From assembly GCA_905201685.1 (NCBI GenBank), contig CAJKOW010000070.1, positions 1 through 6,878 on the forward strand: DNA of 6,878 bases, read 5' to 3'. The notes below the pieces were generated by a model. That model did not search any database. It worked only from the letters and a program-made list of their open reading frames with translations, and had not been told where the DNA came from. Both the position numbers and the translations under genes were made by a program. This document shows, one piece after another, positions 5,514 to 6,878 of this stretch (its first letter is position 1; each line of letters opens with the position of its first letter). Source of the stretch: an uncultured Bacteroides sp. Its GTDB lineage: Bacteria; Bacteroidota; Bacteroidia; Bacteroidales; Bacteroidaceae.

Positions 5514-6698
5514 TCATTCTGATAAATAATATTTTATAATAACAGGGTTATCTTCGTCCTGTATTGACAACAATCTCTGACGCGTAGCATCAGACATGTA
5601 TTTTTTACTTTCTTTGTTCACATAGCTGTCTAATTGGTATGGAAAGATAATGGTAGACAATACATTATCTTGTAAGGCATAACATCTATGCAGCTTCACT
5701 TTTGCGTCCGGAGACAGGAAATAAGTTTTTCGGGTACTTCTATTATAAATCACGTGATAAGTATTTCTTTCACTGATGCAACAAGCATATACAAATGATT
5801 TATTCATTATTCGTATAATTGGCAACATATACTTTGATGACAACAAATATTCGCATTTTCTCCAGAACATCTCCTCGACAGTTTCATTTTTTCGTTTACC
5901 ATCTACTTTGCTGTCTAATTCTCTTTTTGTTATCATCTCTCCTAAATCCAATCCATAAATCGGAACAAATCTTTTATCTTCAAAATCATATCTATAATAA
6001 TGATAATCCAAATAATGAGGAGTATAATAGATTGTATCGCCACACTTCATAAATGCTTTTTGCATCATTGTGAGCGTAGATATATACCCTTCATCTACCA
6101 ACCTGATATTATCTGTCTTGGCAACAGAGTTTGAGAAATCGTAAAGGCTGATTGACAGATTTTCTTCTGAAGTACGTCCAGGCTCAAGAGCATACACATC
6201 CGAAGACAACAATTCTATTTTTGAGAATATTGAATATTCTTCATTCTTAGGAAGTTGTATATTCCTCTTCCAATTAAAAGAAAGATCATAACAATGAATA
6301 ATCCCCCCTTTTACAGGGCTATATATCTCAATTAAGTGCGAGTAAGGATTGTAAAGTACATCTATTGCCATCAGATATTGTTGAGGGCCTTCTCCATTTT
6401 GATGAATCGAACTGCTTATCAAACGTCCGTTTTCATCAAATATGTATATATACTGACGATCATCTATAACTAAATGCATCCCTTCATTTCTGAGATATTG
6501 ATAGCTACTAAAGCCTTTCATCATAGCCATATCGCTATTATCCAAAGGGATGATTTCAATACTGTCCAAAATAGACAAATCATCTTTTATTGCATTCGAT
6601 ATGGAGATGATTTCCACATTATCAAATACCTTATCAGATTGATTACGTGTACCGCATGAAATCAAAAATAAAAATATAAGCCAAATACCGTTTCTCAT
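5514..6698 (-). CDS. Six-bladed beta-propeller lipoprotein, AT-rich (394 aa)
   Basis: Predicted lipoprotein of the 6-bladed beta-propeller family. ATG at 6698 begins MRNGIWLIFLFLISC, a very short signal peptide with the lipobox Cys at 15. Family marks: LSILDSIEIIPLD at 41-53, QYIYIFDENGRLI at 82-94, GEGPQQY at 102-108, DTIYYTP...YGLDLG at 221-253, and DEDNPVIIKYYL near the C-terminus (EDNPV at 382-386), matching the tail of the 524-1720 product. Its base composition is clearly lower in G+C than that of the other members (18 of 60 in 5881-5940, 24 of 60 in 6361-6420), and it uses many AT-ending codons, which points to a separate origin or a more recent arrival. It is the first of the five in transcription order; whatever lies upstream is outside the window except for an AT-rich leader and an edge hairpin. 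Function unknown. Confidence 0.84.
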   Translation of the reverse strand: MRNGIWLIFLFLISCGTRNQSDKVFDNVEIISISNAIKDDLSILDSIEIIPLDNSDMAMMKGFSSYQYLRNEGMHLVIDDRQYIYIFDENGRLISSSIHQNGEGPQQYLMAIDVLYNPYSHLIEIYSPVKGGIIHCYDLSFNWKRNIQLPKNEEYSIFSKIELLSSDVYALEPGRTSEENLSISLYDFSNSVAKTDNIRLVDEGYISTLTMMQKAFMKCGDTIYYTPHYLDYHYYRYDFEDKRFVPIYGLDLGEMITKRELDSKVDGKRKNETVEEMFWRKCEYLLSSKYMLPIIRIMNKSFVYACCISERNTYHVIYNRSTRKTYFLSPDAKVKLHRCYALQDNVLSTIIFPYQLDSYVNKESKKYMSDATRQRLLSIQDEDNPVIIKYYLSE

Positions 6699-6841
6699 AT
6701 AAACAACATGATATAGTTTACTACTCTTTTCTCAATATTTTATTGTTTTTGCTTTAAAATTCAGTAAAAACATGAATAAAAACTTTTCCATTCCGTAATA
6801 AAAATAGAGTTCTATTAATATTAGTAAACTTCCAATTTTAG

Positions 6842-6878
6842 GGCACCCCCTTTTAGACGGGCGCCAGCAGGCACCCGT
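6842..6878 (-). promoter_or_regulatory. GC-rich hairpin at the window edge with an alternative partner
   Basis: In minus-strand RNA, ACGGGTGCC (6878-6870) pairs with GGCGCCCGT (6865-6857) in a 9-bp stem with one G-U pair and a four-base loop. The segment GGCGCCC can instead pair with GGGTGCC (6849-6843), making the two stems mutually exclusive. It sits about 145-180 bases upstream of the ATG at 6698 in otherwise very AT-rich DNA. It may be a leader structure of that gene or the tail of an upstream feature cut by the window end. Confidence 0.35.

Noticed and set aside
6699..6878. NVEALA-type small peptide gene upstream of the first propeller gene
   Set aside because: Such peptides often accompany these lipoproteins, but no complete frame with a signal peptide and the NVEALA stretch is present; only seven codons ending in a stop remain at the edge, which is not enough to call.

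Overview
The window looks like Bacteroidota DNA, most likely Bacteroides or Parabacteroides. The basis is AT-rich leaders without strong Shine-Dalgarno sequences, intergenic stretches of the 'ttcatttttaatttttcatt' type, and above all five consecutive lipoproteins of the six-bladed beta-propeller kind that are greatly expanded in gut Bacteroidales. No species can be named from the sequence alone.

All five genes lie on the minus strand, so transcription runs from high to low coordinates: 5514-6698, 4108-5202, 2964-3974, 1952-2929, 524-1720. Each product starts with a lipoprotein signal peptide ending in a lipobox cysteine. Each carries a glycine-rich motif of the form GxGxxx about 90-105 residues in (GEGPQQY, GQGPGEV, GEGPSDF, GQGKDEI, GQGPEEY, in transcription order). 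They fall into two subgroups. Products of 5514-6698, 4108-5202 and 524-1720 share an N-terminal 'xxDSxxxxPLE'-like stretch, a central 'VYxxxx...IDxxG'-like segment and a C-terminal NPV motif; they resemble the family called '6-bladed beta-propeller' (Pfam PF17170). Products of 2964-3974 and 1952-2929 lack these and resemble the TolB-like 6-blade propeller / BF3164-type lipoproteins (PF15869). No enzyme, regulator, transporter or TonB-dependent receptor is present, so the job of the cluster cannot be read from context.

Transcriptional layout: a likely intrinsic terminator at 4069-4090 follows 4108-5202, and a weak promoter-like pair sits at 4041-4069. The genes at 2964-3974 and 1952-2929 are only 34 bases apart and are surely co-transcribed, perhaps with 524-1720 as well. 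Composition is uneven: 2964-3974 is GC-rich, 5514-6698 is AT-rich, with sampled lines at 36/60 and 18/60 GC, which suggests that the paralogues have separate histories.

The unexplained structure is in the intergenic DNA. Two large nested inverted-repeat elements (1736-1949 and 5227-5390) have matching ends and the same orientation, and each fills the gap between two propeller genes. Downstream of the cluster lies a degenerate tandem array with a strict 22-base period (about 267-517), containing a perfect 20-base palindrome, preceded by a 10-base-period repeat (183-237). At the right edge, an RNA-type hairpin with a competing alternative partner is cut by the window end.
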